Positions 1 to 8,438 of a DNA stretch of 64,000 bases are shown here, one piece after another. Made by a program: the position numbers and the translations under genes. The notes below the pieces were generated by a model, which was not told the DNA's origin, made no database searches, and was given only the letters and a program-made list of their open reading frames with translations. The stretch is from Cohnella cholangitidis (GTDB lineage Bacteria > Bacillota > Bacilli > Paenibacillales > Paenibacillaceae). Numbering within the stretch: the first letter of the stretch is position 1; the number at the start of each line of letters is the position of its first letter. The stretch spans positions 5,939,501-6,003,500 of the forward strand of contig NZ_CP041969.1 in the NCBI RefSeq assembly GCF_014107495.1. Direction: 5' to 3'.

Positions 1-1928
1 CGATTCAGCTGCAAGAGCAGTTGCGGGAACGCGACTTGCCCTTGCTGCACAATGCGATACCGGTTCCTTTTCGCGCTTCCGTGTTCAAAGGGCGAAGCAA
101 CTACCTCTGCTTGAGGAAGTTCGAGAACCGGCAGCAAATTCCCGAATATGCCATGAGCAGGGAAGAAGCGGTTACTCGCGGAGGCATGACGGTATGGCTT
201 GGGGAAACGACTAGAGGCGAATCCGAAGAGCTGAACGTCGGGGGACGCAATAAAGACGAATGGGATGCGGTTTCCAGCGACGCGGCATCCTGTCTGAACC
301 GTGCCTGCCCTTGGTTCAGAAGATGCTTCTATCATCGCGCGCGGCAAGAAGCGGGCAAATCGGATTTGATTATTACGAACCACGCTCTATTGTTTACGGA
401 TTTGCGCGCGGAGCATAGACTTCTGCCCTCCTACGACCGATTGGTCGTAGACGAAGCCCACCATCTTGAAGAGGTGGCCAGCCACCATCTCGGACAGAAG
501 ACGGGACATTCCTCTCTGGCAGTCCCCCTGCAGCGAATCTGGAAGGACGCGAGAACGGGATTGCTCCCTCAGCTCATCGGCTCGGTTGCGGCCATGGGAA
601 CCGGTCATTCGAGCGCGTGGGCGGAGAAGCTGGACGTTCTCGTTCCTACGGTTCAGGAGATCCGGGAAGCATGGGAACGATGGATGGAGGCGTTGTATCA
701 ACTGCTAGCCGCCAACGCGGCCGCCGATGAAACGGGTAATCTCACTTTGAGGCTTAAGCCGAACGATTTGCCCGAATCTTGGGATAGCTTATCCGTTGAT
801 GGCAACAACGTCATCCAGCTCTTATCGGATCTCATTCGGCCTCTGGAGAAATTAACGGCGGAGATTCGGGAAGAGGCGGACGAGCTCAGCCTGCAAGGGA
901 TGCTGACCGATTTAAGCGGCGTAGTGAAAGATTTGGCGAACGTAAGGGCGGATACGCAATCGTTCGTGACGTTAGGCAAGCCGGAGTTCGTCTATTGGGT
1001 AGAAGGGCATTCGCAATACCGGGGGAGATCGGTTTGGATCTACGGAGTGCCTGCGGACGTAAGCGAACTTCTCAGGGAAGGCGTGTTCGAGCGCAAAGCT
1101 AGCGTTATAATGACCTCGGCTACGTTAACGATCGACAAATCGTTCCGTTACGTGACGGAACAGCTCGGCCTTGACGAAGCGGACAAAGGCGGACGGCTCA
1201 AAACCGCGATGCTGCCATCTCCGTTCCGATATAGGGATCAAGCGCTCGTGCTGATTCCTAGAGATTTTCCCGGCATAAAAGGCAGAGACGGCGAAACGGT
1301 ATTCTTGAACGCGTTAATCGATTCTTTGCAGGAAACGGCCAAGACCGTCGGCGGTCGGATGCTCGTTCTGTTCACCTCTCACCGAATGCTCAAGACCGTC
1401 TACGGGCCGCTCAAAGAACGGCTTGTGGATAGCGGCATTCAAGTGTTGGGCCAAGGAATGGACGGAGGCAGCCGCAGCAGATTAACCCAGCAATTCGTAA
1501 AACAGCCCTCGTCCGTCTTGCTCGGGACGAGCAGCTTCTGGGAGGGAATCGACCTTCCGGGAGACGCGCTGACATGCCTTGTGATCGTACGACTTCCCTT
1601 CCAACCGCCGAATCATCCGGTTGCCGAAGCGAAGTCGGAGAAATTGCTGTCGGAGAACAAAAACCCGTTCATGAAGCTCTCGCTCCCTCAAGCGGTTATC
1701 CGGTTTAAACAAGGCTTCGGTCGGCTCGTGCGAACGGCGACCGATCGCGGAATCGTAATCATATACGACACCAGAGTCATTGACACGAATTACGGTAAAT
1801 ATTTTTTGTATTCCTTACCCGGTCCCAAAATGGAACACCTACCGACTGCGGCGATGTCCGCAAGAATCGATTCCTGGTTAAAGCCCGTTGCCGCTCAAGA
1901 AGAGGGAGAGACGCATGAAACCCATTAA
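1..1928 (+). CDS. dinG: DinG-type ATP-dependent DNA helicase, 5'-truncated by window edge
   Basis: This is the C-terminal part of an XPD/DinG-type superfamily 2 helicase that unwinds DNA 5' to 3'. The reading frame is open from the first bases of the window, so the Walker A part lies outside. Visible motifs are the DEAH box (VVDEAHHLEE), motif III-like TSATLT, GTSSFWEGIDLPG and the motif VI region QGFGRLVR. A cysteine group (one Cys in NYLCLRKF, then three in SCLNRACPWFRRC) fits the four-Cys Fe-S domain of XPD/DinG enzymes. The end overlaps the rex start by 14 bases, which suggests translational coupling. Family assignment is firm; whether an N-terminal exonuclease domain is present cannot be seen. 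Confidence 0.9.
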   Translation, partial: IQLQEQLRERDLPLLHNAIPVPFRASVFKGRSNYLCLRKFENRQQIPEYAMSREEAVTRGGMTVWLGETTRGESEELNVGGRNKDEWDAVSSDAASCLNRACPWFRRCFYHRARQEAGKSDLIITNHALLFTDLRAEHRLLPSYDRLVVDEAHHLEEVASHHLGQKTGHSSLAVPLQRIWKDARTGLLPQLIGSVAAMGTGHSSAWAEKLDVLVPTVQEIREAWERWMEALYQLLAANAAADETGNLTLRLKPNDLPESWDSLSVDGNNVIQLLSDLIRPLEKLTAEIREEADELSLQGMLTDLSGVVKDLANVRADTQSFVTLGKPEFVYWVEGHSQYRGRSVWIYGVPADVSELLREGVFERKASVIMTSATLTIDKSFRYVTEQLGLDEADKGGRLKTAMLPSPFRYRDQALVLIPRDFPGIKGRDGETVFLNALIDSLQETAKTVGGRMLVLFTSHRMLKTVYGPLKERLVDSGIQVLGQGMDGGSRSRLTQQFVKQPSSVLLGTSSFWEGIDLPGDALTCLVIVRLPFQPPNHPVAEAKSEKLLSENKNPFMKLSLPQAVIRFKQGFGRLVRTATDRGIVIIYDTRVIDTNYGKYFLYSLPGPKMEHLPTAAMSARIDSWLKPVAAQEEGETHETH

Positions 1929-2571
1929 AATTTCCGAAGCAGTCGTGAGAAGGCTACCGATTTATTTACGTTTTCTGAACGAGTTAAGCCTGAGCAACAT
2001 CCAGACCGTTTCCTCCCAAGAGTTAGGAGAGAAGCTGGATCTTAACCCAGCGCAAATTCGCAAAGATCTTGCGTACTTCGGCGAGTTCGGCCGCAAGGGC
2101 GTCGGTTATAATGTGGATTATTTGATCGAAAAAATTCGTCAAATTCTCAAATTGGACAAGACGATGAACGTCGCTTTGGTCGGTACCGGTAATTTGGGCC
2201 GCGCATTGTGCAATTACAACATGTATATTAAAGACAACATGAAGATCGTTGCCGTGTTCGATGCGGATACGAGCAAAAAAGGGACTCTTATTAACCGATT
2301 GACCGTACAACCGATGCAAGAACTTTCGGATTCCGTCAAAAGATTGGACATTTCCGTCGGCATTATTACCGTACCTGCCGCGGAAGCCCAAAACGTCGCG
2401 GATCAATTCGTGGCCGCGGGCATTCGCGGGATATTGAATTTCGCCCCGGTCGTGCTTAAGGCGACTCCGGGAGTAAGAATTCATAATGCCGATTTTACCG
2501 CGGAGCTTCTCAGCCTTGCTTACTACATGGACAATATAAATGGATCTAAAGAAGGGGACGAAACCCAATGA
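1915..2571 (+). CDS. rex: Redox-sensing transcriptional repressor Rex
   Basis: Rex is a 218-residue dimeric repressor that senses the NADH/NAD+ ratio and controls fermentation and respiration genes. The N-terminal winged helix (about residues 1-80, with IRKDLAYFGEFGRKGVGY) is the classic Rex DNA-binding domain. The Rossmann domain follows with the NAD-binding GTGNLGRAL. I chose ATG 1915, preceded by the GAGGGAGAG ribosome-binding site, over an upstream in-frame codon. The stop overlaps the next start as ATGA. Length and motifs are normal for the family. Confidence 0.95.
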   Translation: MKPIKISEAVVRRLPIYLRFLNELSLSNIQTVSSQELGEKLDLNPAQIRKDLAYFGEFGRKGVGYNVDYLIEKIRQILKLDKTMNVALVGTGNLGRALCNYNMYIKDNMKIVAVFDADTSKKGTLINRLTVQPMQELSDSVKRLDISVGIITVPAAEAQNVADQFVAAGIRGILNFAPVVLKATPGVRIHNADFTAELLSLAYYMDNINGSKEGDETQ

Positions 2572-3872
2572 CTCGTATGTTAATCAAAAATGGAATCTTC
2601 GTAACTATGGATGAGCAATTGCCGCAATTCAAAGGCTGGATGGCGATCGAAGGCCATTTAATCGCCGGTCTTGGGAAAGGCGAAGCTCCCGATCGGGAAG
2701 TACAGTCGGCTACGGAAATCATGGATGGCAACGGGCTATTGTTCATGCCGGGATTAGTCAATACGCACGGTCATGCCGCGATGTCCCTGCTGCGCGGTTT
2801 GGCGGACGATATGGTTCTGCAGGATTGGCTGCAAAATCATATGTGGCCGACGGAAGCCAAGTTCACGGGAGACGATGTCTATTGGGGTTCGGCTTTGGCT
2901 GCCGCCGAGATGATCAAGAGCGGAACGACGACTTTCGTCGATATGTACGATCATATGCATCGCGTGGCAGAGGTCGTCGAGCAATCCGGGCAGCGTGCTA
3001 GCTTAACGAGGGGAGTCATCGGCTTATGTCCGGAAGACGTGCAGAAGGCTAAGCTGGCAGATGCGGTTCAATTCGCCAAAGATTGGCACGGTGCAGCGGA
3101 CGGCCGCATCAACGTCATGATTTCGCCGCATGCTCCTTACACGTGCCCGCCGGATTATATTTTGAAGTTCGTAGAAGCCGCTCACGAGCTAGATTTGCCT
3201 ATGCATACGCATATGTCCGAGACTCTCGCGGAAGTGGAGCAAAACGTTAGAGATTACGGATATCGTCCGGTTGAACATTTGGATCGTCTGGGGATGTTTA
3301 GCCGCCCGACTCTAGTGGCGCATGCGGTGCACTTGACCGACGAAGAAATCGCGTTGCTGGCCGAACGCAATGTAGCCGTTTCCCATAACCCGGTCAGCAA
3401 CTTGAAGCTGGCAAGCGGTGTCGCGAGAGTACCCGAATTGCTTAAAGCGGGCGTAACGGTTTCATTAGGAACGGATGGCGCGGCAAGCAACAACAATCTC
3501 GATCTGTTCCAAGAGATTTCCATGGCCGCGTTGCTTCACAAAGGCGTATCCGGAGATCCGACGGTAATTCCCGCCGCGGAAGCGCTGCGCATGGGAACCG
3601 TATACGGCGCGCAATCCATCGGGTTAGGCGGCGTAACCGGACAATTGAAAGCGGGAATGAAAGCGGATTTCATCGCATTGTCGATCGCAAAACCTCATTT
3701 CGTTCCGCAGACGGATTATATTTCTCATTTGGTTTATGCATCCAGAGGCTCGGATGTCGCGCACGTATGGGTAGACGGTAAACAACTATTGAAAGATGGC
3801 CAATTGCTGACTTTAGACGAAGAGAAGATTTTGGCCGAAGCGGAACGCTGTTTCCGGAGGTTACGCGGATGA
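2568..3872 (+). CDS. mtaD: 5-methylthioadenosine/S-adenosylhomocysteine deaminase-like amidohydrolase
   Basis: This 434-residue metal-dependent amidohydrolase is of the MTA/SAH deaminase family, which deaminates S-adenosylhomocysteine or methylthioadenosine to the inosyl compounds. The metal-binding HGH is at residues 67-69 (PGLVNTHGHAAM). Further ligands lie in HAPYTCPP, HTHMSE and the SLGTDGAASNN segment. It overlaps rex by four bases and the next gene by four bases, so the three are one translational unit. A role in purine thioether recycling fits the mtn genes further along. Substrate preference among MTA, SAH and related compounds is inferred only from family similarity. Confidence 0.85.
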   Translation: MTRMLIKNGIFVTMDEQLPQFKGWMAIEGHLIAGLGKGEAPDREVQSATEIMDGNGLLFMPGLVNTHGHAAMSLLRGLADDMVLQDWLQNHMWPTEAKFTGDDVYWGSALAAAEMIKSGTTTFVDMYDHMHRVAEVVEQSGQRASLTRGVIGLCPEDVQKAKLADAVQFAKDWHGAADGRINVMISPHAPYTCPPDYILKFVEAAHELDLPMHTHMSETLAEVEQNVRDYGYRPVEHLDRLGMFSRPTLVAHAVHLTDEEIALLAERNVAVSHNPVSNLKLASGVARVPELLKAGVTVSLGTDGAASNNNLDLFQEISMAALLHKGVSGDPTVIPAAEALRMGTVYGAQSIGLGGVTGQLKAGMKADFIALSIAKPHFVPQTDYISHLVYASRGSDVAHVWVDGKQLLKDGQLLTLDEEKILAEAERCFRRLRG

Positions 3873-4390
3873 ATCTAAGCCGCAGTGAAGGACAACGGAA
3901 AACCCCGTCCCTTTCGCTCGGAAGATGGATCGTTATATTGACGGGATTTATCCTATTCGTTATCGTATCGCTGGTCTTGTTCGTACGCTCAGCCGATTCG
4001 GAATATCGCGCGGGAGAGAAACAAGCGATTCGCATCGCGAAAGAGCAGGGCGGTCTTAGCGAGATCGCCGACGTTGTAACCCATACGTGGGACGAGACGG
4101 TGTGGGTCGTAACCGGTAAAGATTCCGAAGGCGAAACGTGGATGGTCTGGGAACGCCAAGAGGAACTCGTCCGGAAAAAATTAAGTGAGAACATGTCCGA
4201 GGAACAGATGCTCGCCAAGTTCTCGCAGGAGCATTCCGGGAGTCCCATTCGAATTATCCCCGGTTGGTTCAAGGGCCAGCCCGCATGGGAAATCCGGTAT
4301 TGGAGCGAGAAGGAGAAGCAACATCAATCGCTCGATTTCTACTCCTTCGAGGATGGCCATATGCTGAGGACTTACGTATTATCGAGTTAA
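3869..4390 (+). CDS. TseB-like (YpmB-type, DUF5590) membrane-anchored protein
   Basis: The 173-residue protein has an N-terminal cytoplasmic stub, one membrane segment (about residues 18-42, WIVILTGFILFVIVSLVLFV) and an extracellular domain. The composition and repeated small alpha/beta units (AIRIAKEQGGL..., WMVWERQEEL...) match YpmB/TseB proteins, which modulate cell-wall elongation through penicillin-binding proteins in Bacillus. In B. subtilis ypmB also lies near dinG and dnaD, which supports the call. The start overlaps the previous stop (ATGA-type). A terminator follows directly. Function here is inferred from family and synteny. Confidence 0.75.
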   Translation: MNLSRSEGQRKTPSLSLGRWIVILTGFILFVIVSLVLFVRSADSEYRAGEKQAIRIAKEQGGLSEIADVVTHTWDETVWVVTGKDSEGETWMVWERQEELVRKKLSENMSEEQMLAKFSQEHSGSPIRIIPGWFKGQPAWEIRYWSEKEKQHQSLDFYSFEDGHMLRTYVLSS

Positions 4391-4394
4391 AGAG

Positions 4395-4438
4395 TCGCCG
4401 AGTATCCCATGAAGGTAAGTGGGAACCGGCGATTTTTT
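4395..4438 (+). terminator. Rho-independent terminator after the dinG-rex-mtaD-tseB unit
   Basis: Arms TCGCCG and CGGCGA enclose a second inner stem (CCC/GGG) and are followed by six T. It ends the first plus-strand operon just after the tseB-like stop codon. Confidence 0.8.
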
Positions 4439-4494
4439 GTTGCTCAATGGAACTTTATGCAAGTTTGCATCGTCGATAAACATGGAGGTGTGCA

Positions 4495-5331
4495 ATGAGT
4501 AGAATAGTTCTTTTACTTATCGTTCTTGTCCTATTTTCGACCGCTTGCGGTAATCGGAATTCTCAGCAGGTTCACGAGAGCACCTTATCCGGCTATAAAA
4601 TGGAGATCGCCGAGGAAGGCAACGTCATTGACGTTCACGGCAATGTTAAGTACCTTCAGCGAATGGATGAGTTTGTTCAACTGGCCGGCAAGCGCGAAGA
4701 AGGTTCGATCCGAATCGTTCGTTATACGATCGAAGGAGATCCTATTTTTTATGATTTAACGTTGACCGACGGGCATATTCAATTCCGATATGACAATACG
4801 GAGGACAAGTTCGGCAGCGGCAGGGTCAGCGAATATTCCTGCGGCGAGTTGGAACGAACGGAATCCGCTACGCGACTAGGATACGTATTAAAAGGGTGCA
4901 CAGGCGATAATAAGGAATGGGAAGTTCTTAACGTTTCCTTCGACGTGCATAAGCAGGACCGCTTCGAGTTTATTTTGAAGTACGGAGTGAACCAATCGAA
5001 CGAAATCAATACGGTAGAAGGAAAACTCGTAAAGGAACTTCATAACGGAGAGACCGCCACCCTTGAACCTTTTCAGCTGAGTGCGGAAGAACGACAGAAC
5101 ATCTATAGGAAAATGGTCATGATGAATTATCTAGGCGATAAGGAATTATCCGCGGCTTGCGACAAGGAACCTCATGAATCCTATTATCTCAAGGTGTTAA
5201 TCAACGGCGGTAGCCGTGAATACGAATGGTCGGAATGCGATCTAAGCGAGGACGGACTATCGATGACGGGTATCATGACCGTTATTAGAAGCATCGTAGA
5301 AAAAGGGAAGGATTACAGAGGCTTGGCTTAA
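4495..5331 (+). CDS. DUF4362-type putative lipoprotein
   Basis: This is a 278-residue exported protein. The N-terminus is a lipoprotein signal peptide with lipobox LFSTAC and predicted acylation at Cys-19. The mature part has two related segments. The first (DVHGNVKYLQRMDEFVQLAG...RIVRYTIEGDPIFYDL) resembles DUF4362 proteins of Bacilli. The C-terminal part carries several Cys. It stands alone between two terminators with a GGAGGTG ribosome-binding site. The function of this family is not known to me. The DUF assignment rests on remembered family sequence and should be confirmed with a profile search. Confidence 0.7.
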   Translation: MSRIVLLLIVLVLFSTACGNRNSQQVHESTLSGYKMEIAEEGNVIDVHGNVKYLQRMDEFVQLAGKREEGSIRIVRYTIEGDPIFYDLTLTDGHIQFRYDNTEDKFGSGRVSEYSCGELERTESATRLGYVLKGCTGDNKEWEVLNVSFDVHKQDRFEFILKYGVNQSNEINTVEGKLVKELHNGETATLEPFQLSAEERQNIYRKMVMMNYLGDKELSAACDKEPHESYYLKVLINGGSREYEWSECDLSEDGLSMTGIMTVIRSIVEKGKDYRGLA

Positions 5332-5429
5332 TAGACGTGATCGAATTTGCCGGCCGGCATTAACCAACTCATTAAGCCGTTCCCAGCGGCTAAAATCCTC
5401 CCAATGCCCGTTCGCATCCTGCTTTCCAT

Positions 5430-5448
5430 CGCCGTCAGGCGTTTTTTT
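5430..5448 (+). terminator. Short rho-independent terminator after the lipoprotein gene
   Basis: CGCC-gtca-GGCG is followed by seven T. The stem is only four base pairs, so the call is moderate. Confidence 0.45.
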
Positions 5449-5607
5449 GTTTATTTTCCATCCATCGTCTAACGATTCGTCTATCTATTCCTGATATACT
5501 CTTATATGTACCCGGCAGTCGGATCGGAAACATGCGTCGCCGGTTTGACCAATACTGACCAGTCCCAATCGACACACCATTACGAACATCATAGGGGGAT
5601 CGGCGAA

Positions 5608-6153
5608 ATGAAAAAATTGAAACTCATACCTTTAACGATAACAGCGGCGATTACGGCCGCCATATTATTCGGCGGATGGTTCACGTACCGTCATTACGGA
5701 GTCGAGCAACCGCTAGATCGGGTTGCGAATTCGATCGATGGCGTTGAATCCGCTCAAGTGGAGATGTCTAACGGACACGTTAAAGTAAACGTGAAGCTTG
5801 CCGCCGACGCCGACTTAGGCGAGGTTTACCGCAAAATCAAAAATGACGGAGCGGGAGAGATCGGAAGCAAACAGCTAGAGCTAGCCGCTACGGCCGCTAT
5901 ATCGCAAGATAACGCTCGTCTGGATAAGGCTTGGAGCTACGCGCTGTTCGACGTGGCGGAAGCGATGGAGAACCGTAAATACTCGGGTATTCGAGATACG
6001 ATGGCTAAGCTGTCGGAACAATTCGCGGGCGTGACGGTAACGACGGATATGGACGATCAAAACGTTTATATTTCCATGCGGGACGGAGATGCCGCGAAGT
6101 TCATCGTATTGCCTCGACAACCTGCGACGTTAGGAGCGTGGCCAAATGCGTAA
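5608..6153 (+). CDS. Single-pass membrane protein next to FtsH-like protease
   Basis: The 181-residue protein starts with MKKLKLIPLTITAAITAAILFGGWF, one membrane anchor. A soluble outer domain follows and includes the conserved-looking VANSIDGVESAQVEMSNGHV, similar in style to BON/YhcN-like folds, but I do not recognise a named family. ATG 5608 with AGGGGGA at 5592-5598 is preferred over the longer open frame from 5506. It overlaps the FtsH-like gene by eight bases. The overlap suggests a dedicated partner or substrate-adaptor of that protease, which is an inference from position only. Confidence 0.65.
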   Translation: MKKLKLIPLTITAAITAAILFGGWFTYRHYGVEQPLDRVANSIDGVESAQVEMSNGHVKVNVKLAADADLGEVYRKIKNDGAGEIGSKQLELAATAAISQDNARLDKAWSYALFDVAEAMENRKYSGIRDTMAKLSEQFAGVTVTTDMDDQNVYISMRDGDAAKFIVLPRQPATLGAWPNA

Positions 6154-7645
6154 AATGAGTTCCTTCGGCAAAGAAATGGCTATCGGAGCCATCGTCGTTA
6201 TGCTTGTGTTTCTAGTGTACGTCGGAATGCCTCCGGCTATTATGATCATGGGATTGTTAATGTTTGGGGCGATATTCCTGTTCGCGCGTACCAGAGGGGG
6301 ATTAGCGATGGGCACGGCGGGGAAGAAAACGATCGCCCGCAAGCCCGAATTTCTGACCTTCGACGATATCGGAGGCCAAGATCAACCTAAACGCGAGTTA
6401 ACGGAAGCTTTGGATTTTCTCGTACATCGCGACAAGATTCAGAAGCTCGGAATCCGGCCGTTGAAGGGCATCCTGTTGACGGGACCGCCGGGAACGGGGA
6501 AAACGTTGCTTGCCAAGGCGGCGGCGCAATATACCCATTCCGCGTTCATCGCGGCTTCCGGCAGCGAATTCGTAGAGATGTACGTCGGCGTCGGCGCGGG
6601 ACGAATCCGCGATTTGTTCAAAGAGGCTCGCCAGCAGGCCGTTAAACTTAAGCGTAACAGCGCAATTATCTTTATAGACGAAATTGACGGAATCGGCGGC
6701 AAAAGGGACGGAGGTCAACAGCGGGAGTACGATCAGACGCTTAATCAATTGTTAACGGAAATGGATGGTGTACAAGGGGACGAGAACGTACGGGTGCTGC
6801 TTATCGCGGCGACTAACCGCAAAGAACTGCTCGACCCGGCGTTGGTGCGCCCGGGACGGTTCGACCGGCATATTCAAGTGGATTTGCCCGACAAATCGGC
6901 GAGAGAGCACATTCTGAAGCTTCATGCCCGCAATAAACCGATGTCGGACGAAGCCTCGCTTGGCAAAGTAGCGGACGAGACGTTCGGATTTTCCGGCGCC
7001 CAACTCGAGAGCGTCATGAACGAAGCCGCGATTTACGCGATGAGGGACGAATCCGACTTGATTAAGGCGGCCCATCTATCGCAAGCGATCGACAAAGTGA
7101 TGATGGGGGAACGGATGGACAGGGAAACGACTCGCGAAGAGCGGGAAAGAGTAGCTATCCATGAGCTCGGCCATGCGATCGTGGCAGAGAACGTTCGTCC
7201 GGAAAGCGTAGCTCAAGTCTCTTTAACTCCGCGCGGACAAGCGCTCGGTTACGTCCGGCACCACCCGCAGCAGGATCGTTATCTGTACACGCTGGCGGTG
7301 TTGGAAGAACAGATCATGATCGCTTTGGGCGGAGCGGTAGCGGAAGAAATTTTCTACGGCGGACGGAGTACGGGCTCTAGAGGCGACTTCGAACAGGCCA
7401 CGAACATCGTCAGAACGATGATCGAATCAGGCATGTCGGAACTAGGCATCATTCATCCTCAAGCATTGACGCAAGAGCAATGGTCGGAGGAGAATGGTAA
7501 AATCCTGAACGATCTGACGGATCGGACCAGAGCTTTGCTCGGAAAGCATAAGCATACTTTCGATCAATTGCTGGATCATCTTATCCGGGAGGAAACCTTA
7601 TCCGGCAAGCGGCTTCGCGAAATTTTGCAAGAGCAGGCTGCTTGA
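6146..7645 (+). CDS. FtsH-like AAA+ membrane zinc metalloprotease (short paralogue)
   Basis: At 499 residues it is shorter than housekeeping FtsH (about 640). Two close membrane segments occupy residues 10-48, with almost no external loop. An AAA+ module follows with Walker A GPPGTGKT (113-120), Walker B IIFIDEID (174-181) and a second region of homology (ATNRKELLDPALVRPGRFD). The M41 peptidase domain has HELGH at 339-343 and the third zinc ligand region GDFEQATNIV. It degrades membrane or soluble proteins using ATP. The missing periplasmic domain and the overlap with the small membrane gene suggest a specialised paralogue. A strong terminator follows. Confidence 0.85.
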   Translation: MRKMSSFGKEMAIGAIVVMLVFLVYVGMPPAIMIMGLLMFGAIFLFARTRGGLAMGTAGKKTIARKPEFLTFDDIGGQDQPKRELTEALDFLVHRDKIQKLGIRPLKGILLTGPPGTGKTLLAKAAAQYTHSAFIAASGSEFVEMYVGVGAGRIRDLFKEARQQAVKLKRNSAIIFIDEIDGIGGKRDGGQQREYDQTLNQLLTEMDGVQGDENVRVLLIAATNRKELLDPALVRPGRFDRHIQVDLPDKSAREHILKLHARNKPMSDEASLGKVADETFGFSGAQLESVMNEAAIYAMRDESDLIKAAHLSQAIDKVMMGERMDRETTREERERVAIHELGHAIVAENVRPESVAQVSLTPRGQALGYVRHHPQQDRYLYTLAVLEEQIMIALGGAVAEEIFYGGRSTGSRGDFEQATNIVRTMIESGMSELGIIHPQALTQEQWSEENGKILNDLTDRTRALLGKHKHTFDQLLDHLIREETLSGKRLREILQEQAA

Positions 7646-7667
7646 TCGCCTGATGGTGGAACCGATA

Positions 7668-7708
7668 AAGGGGTGGGGAAGGGGAGGACCCTTCTTCATC
7701 CCTTTTTG
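7668..7708 (+). terminator. Strong rho-independent terminator after FtsH-like gene
   Basis: A long G-rich arm (GGGGTGGGGAAGGG) pairs with CCCTTCTTCATCCC and is followed by five T. Confidence 0.75.
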
Positions 7709-7838
7709 GGTTTGCTCCGCCTCACGCCGGACCTCATTACATAGGAGGAACTCCCGCGCGCGAAGGGAGCCACTTTATGATTTCTTAAGGTTTTCGAAAG
7801 ATAGTGGGCAACAAATTTAAGAATAAATATGATAGCAT

Positions 7839-7864
7839 TGAACTTAGTGCCTATTTGAATCGTC
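7839..7864 (+). promoter_or_regulatory. ECF-type promoter of the sigma/anti-sigma operon
   Basis: TGAACT (7839-7844), a 16-base spacer and CGTC (7861-7864) match the usual ECF promoter pattern (TGAAAC-N16-CGTC). It lies just upstream of an ECF sigma gene, as expected for an autoregulated operon. Confidence 0.6.
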
Positions 7865-7889
7865 TAATGAAATAGAGGTGGCAACAACA

Positions 7890-8438
7890 TTGGATTCCCA
7901 GCGAAATTTCGATTTCCTTAAATATATGGTAGAGAGCGATGACAATAAAGGCTTGCTCAACGAATTGATGACGGCCTACGGGAAGGATGTATGGAACTAC
8001 GCCTACAGTATAACGCGTAAATGGGATTTGGCCGATGATATTACGCAAGAGGTTTTCATTAAAGTGTATCGTAACATGCACGCTTTTCGCAGGGATGCCT
8101 CGGTTAAGACCTGGTTATTGACCATTACGCGCAACACCGCCATCGACTTCCAAAGATCGTCGTTTTTCCGCAGGGTAACGCTATCGGATGTGGTGGAGGA
8201 GTACGGAGAACGCCATTCCGTCGAACACGACGTCGTGGAAAATTCCGTCGTGAACGACATGTGGAGAATGGTGCTGGAGCTGCCTAAGAAATATAGGGAA
8301 GTGATCATCTTATTTGCCCATAATCAATTATCTTTGAAAGAGATCGCCCAAGTGCTAGACGTAACTGAAGGAACCGTGAAATCTCGAATGTTCCATGCCC
8401 GGCAAAAACTATCCAAGATGAGGGAGGCGAAGCGCTAG
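7890..8438 (+). CDS. ECF-family RNA polymerase sigma factor
   Basis: This sigma-70 family protein of the extracytoplasmic function type has about 182 residues. Region 2 contains YSITRKWDLADDITQEVFIKVYRN and region 4 contains LSLKEIAQVLDVTEGTVKSRMFHARQKL, the -35 binding helix-turn-helix. Start choice: TTG 7890 sits nine bases behind AGAGGTGG, better placed than GTG 7878, which overlaps that site. The stop TAG shares its last base with the GTG start of the anti-sigma gene (TAGTG). SigX/SigW-like specificity cannot be decided. Confidence 0.88.
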   Translation: MDSQRNFDFLKYMVESDDNKGLLNELMTAYGKDVWNYAYSITRKWDLADDITQEVFIKVYRNMHAFRRDASVKTWLLTITRNTAIDFQRSSFFRRVTLSDVVEEYGERHSVEHDVVENSVVNDMWRMVLELPKKYREVIILFAHNQLSLKEIAQVLDVTEGTVKSRMFHARQKLSKMREAKR

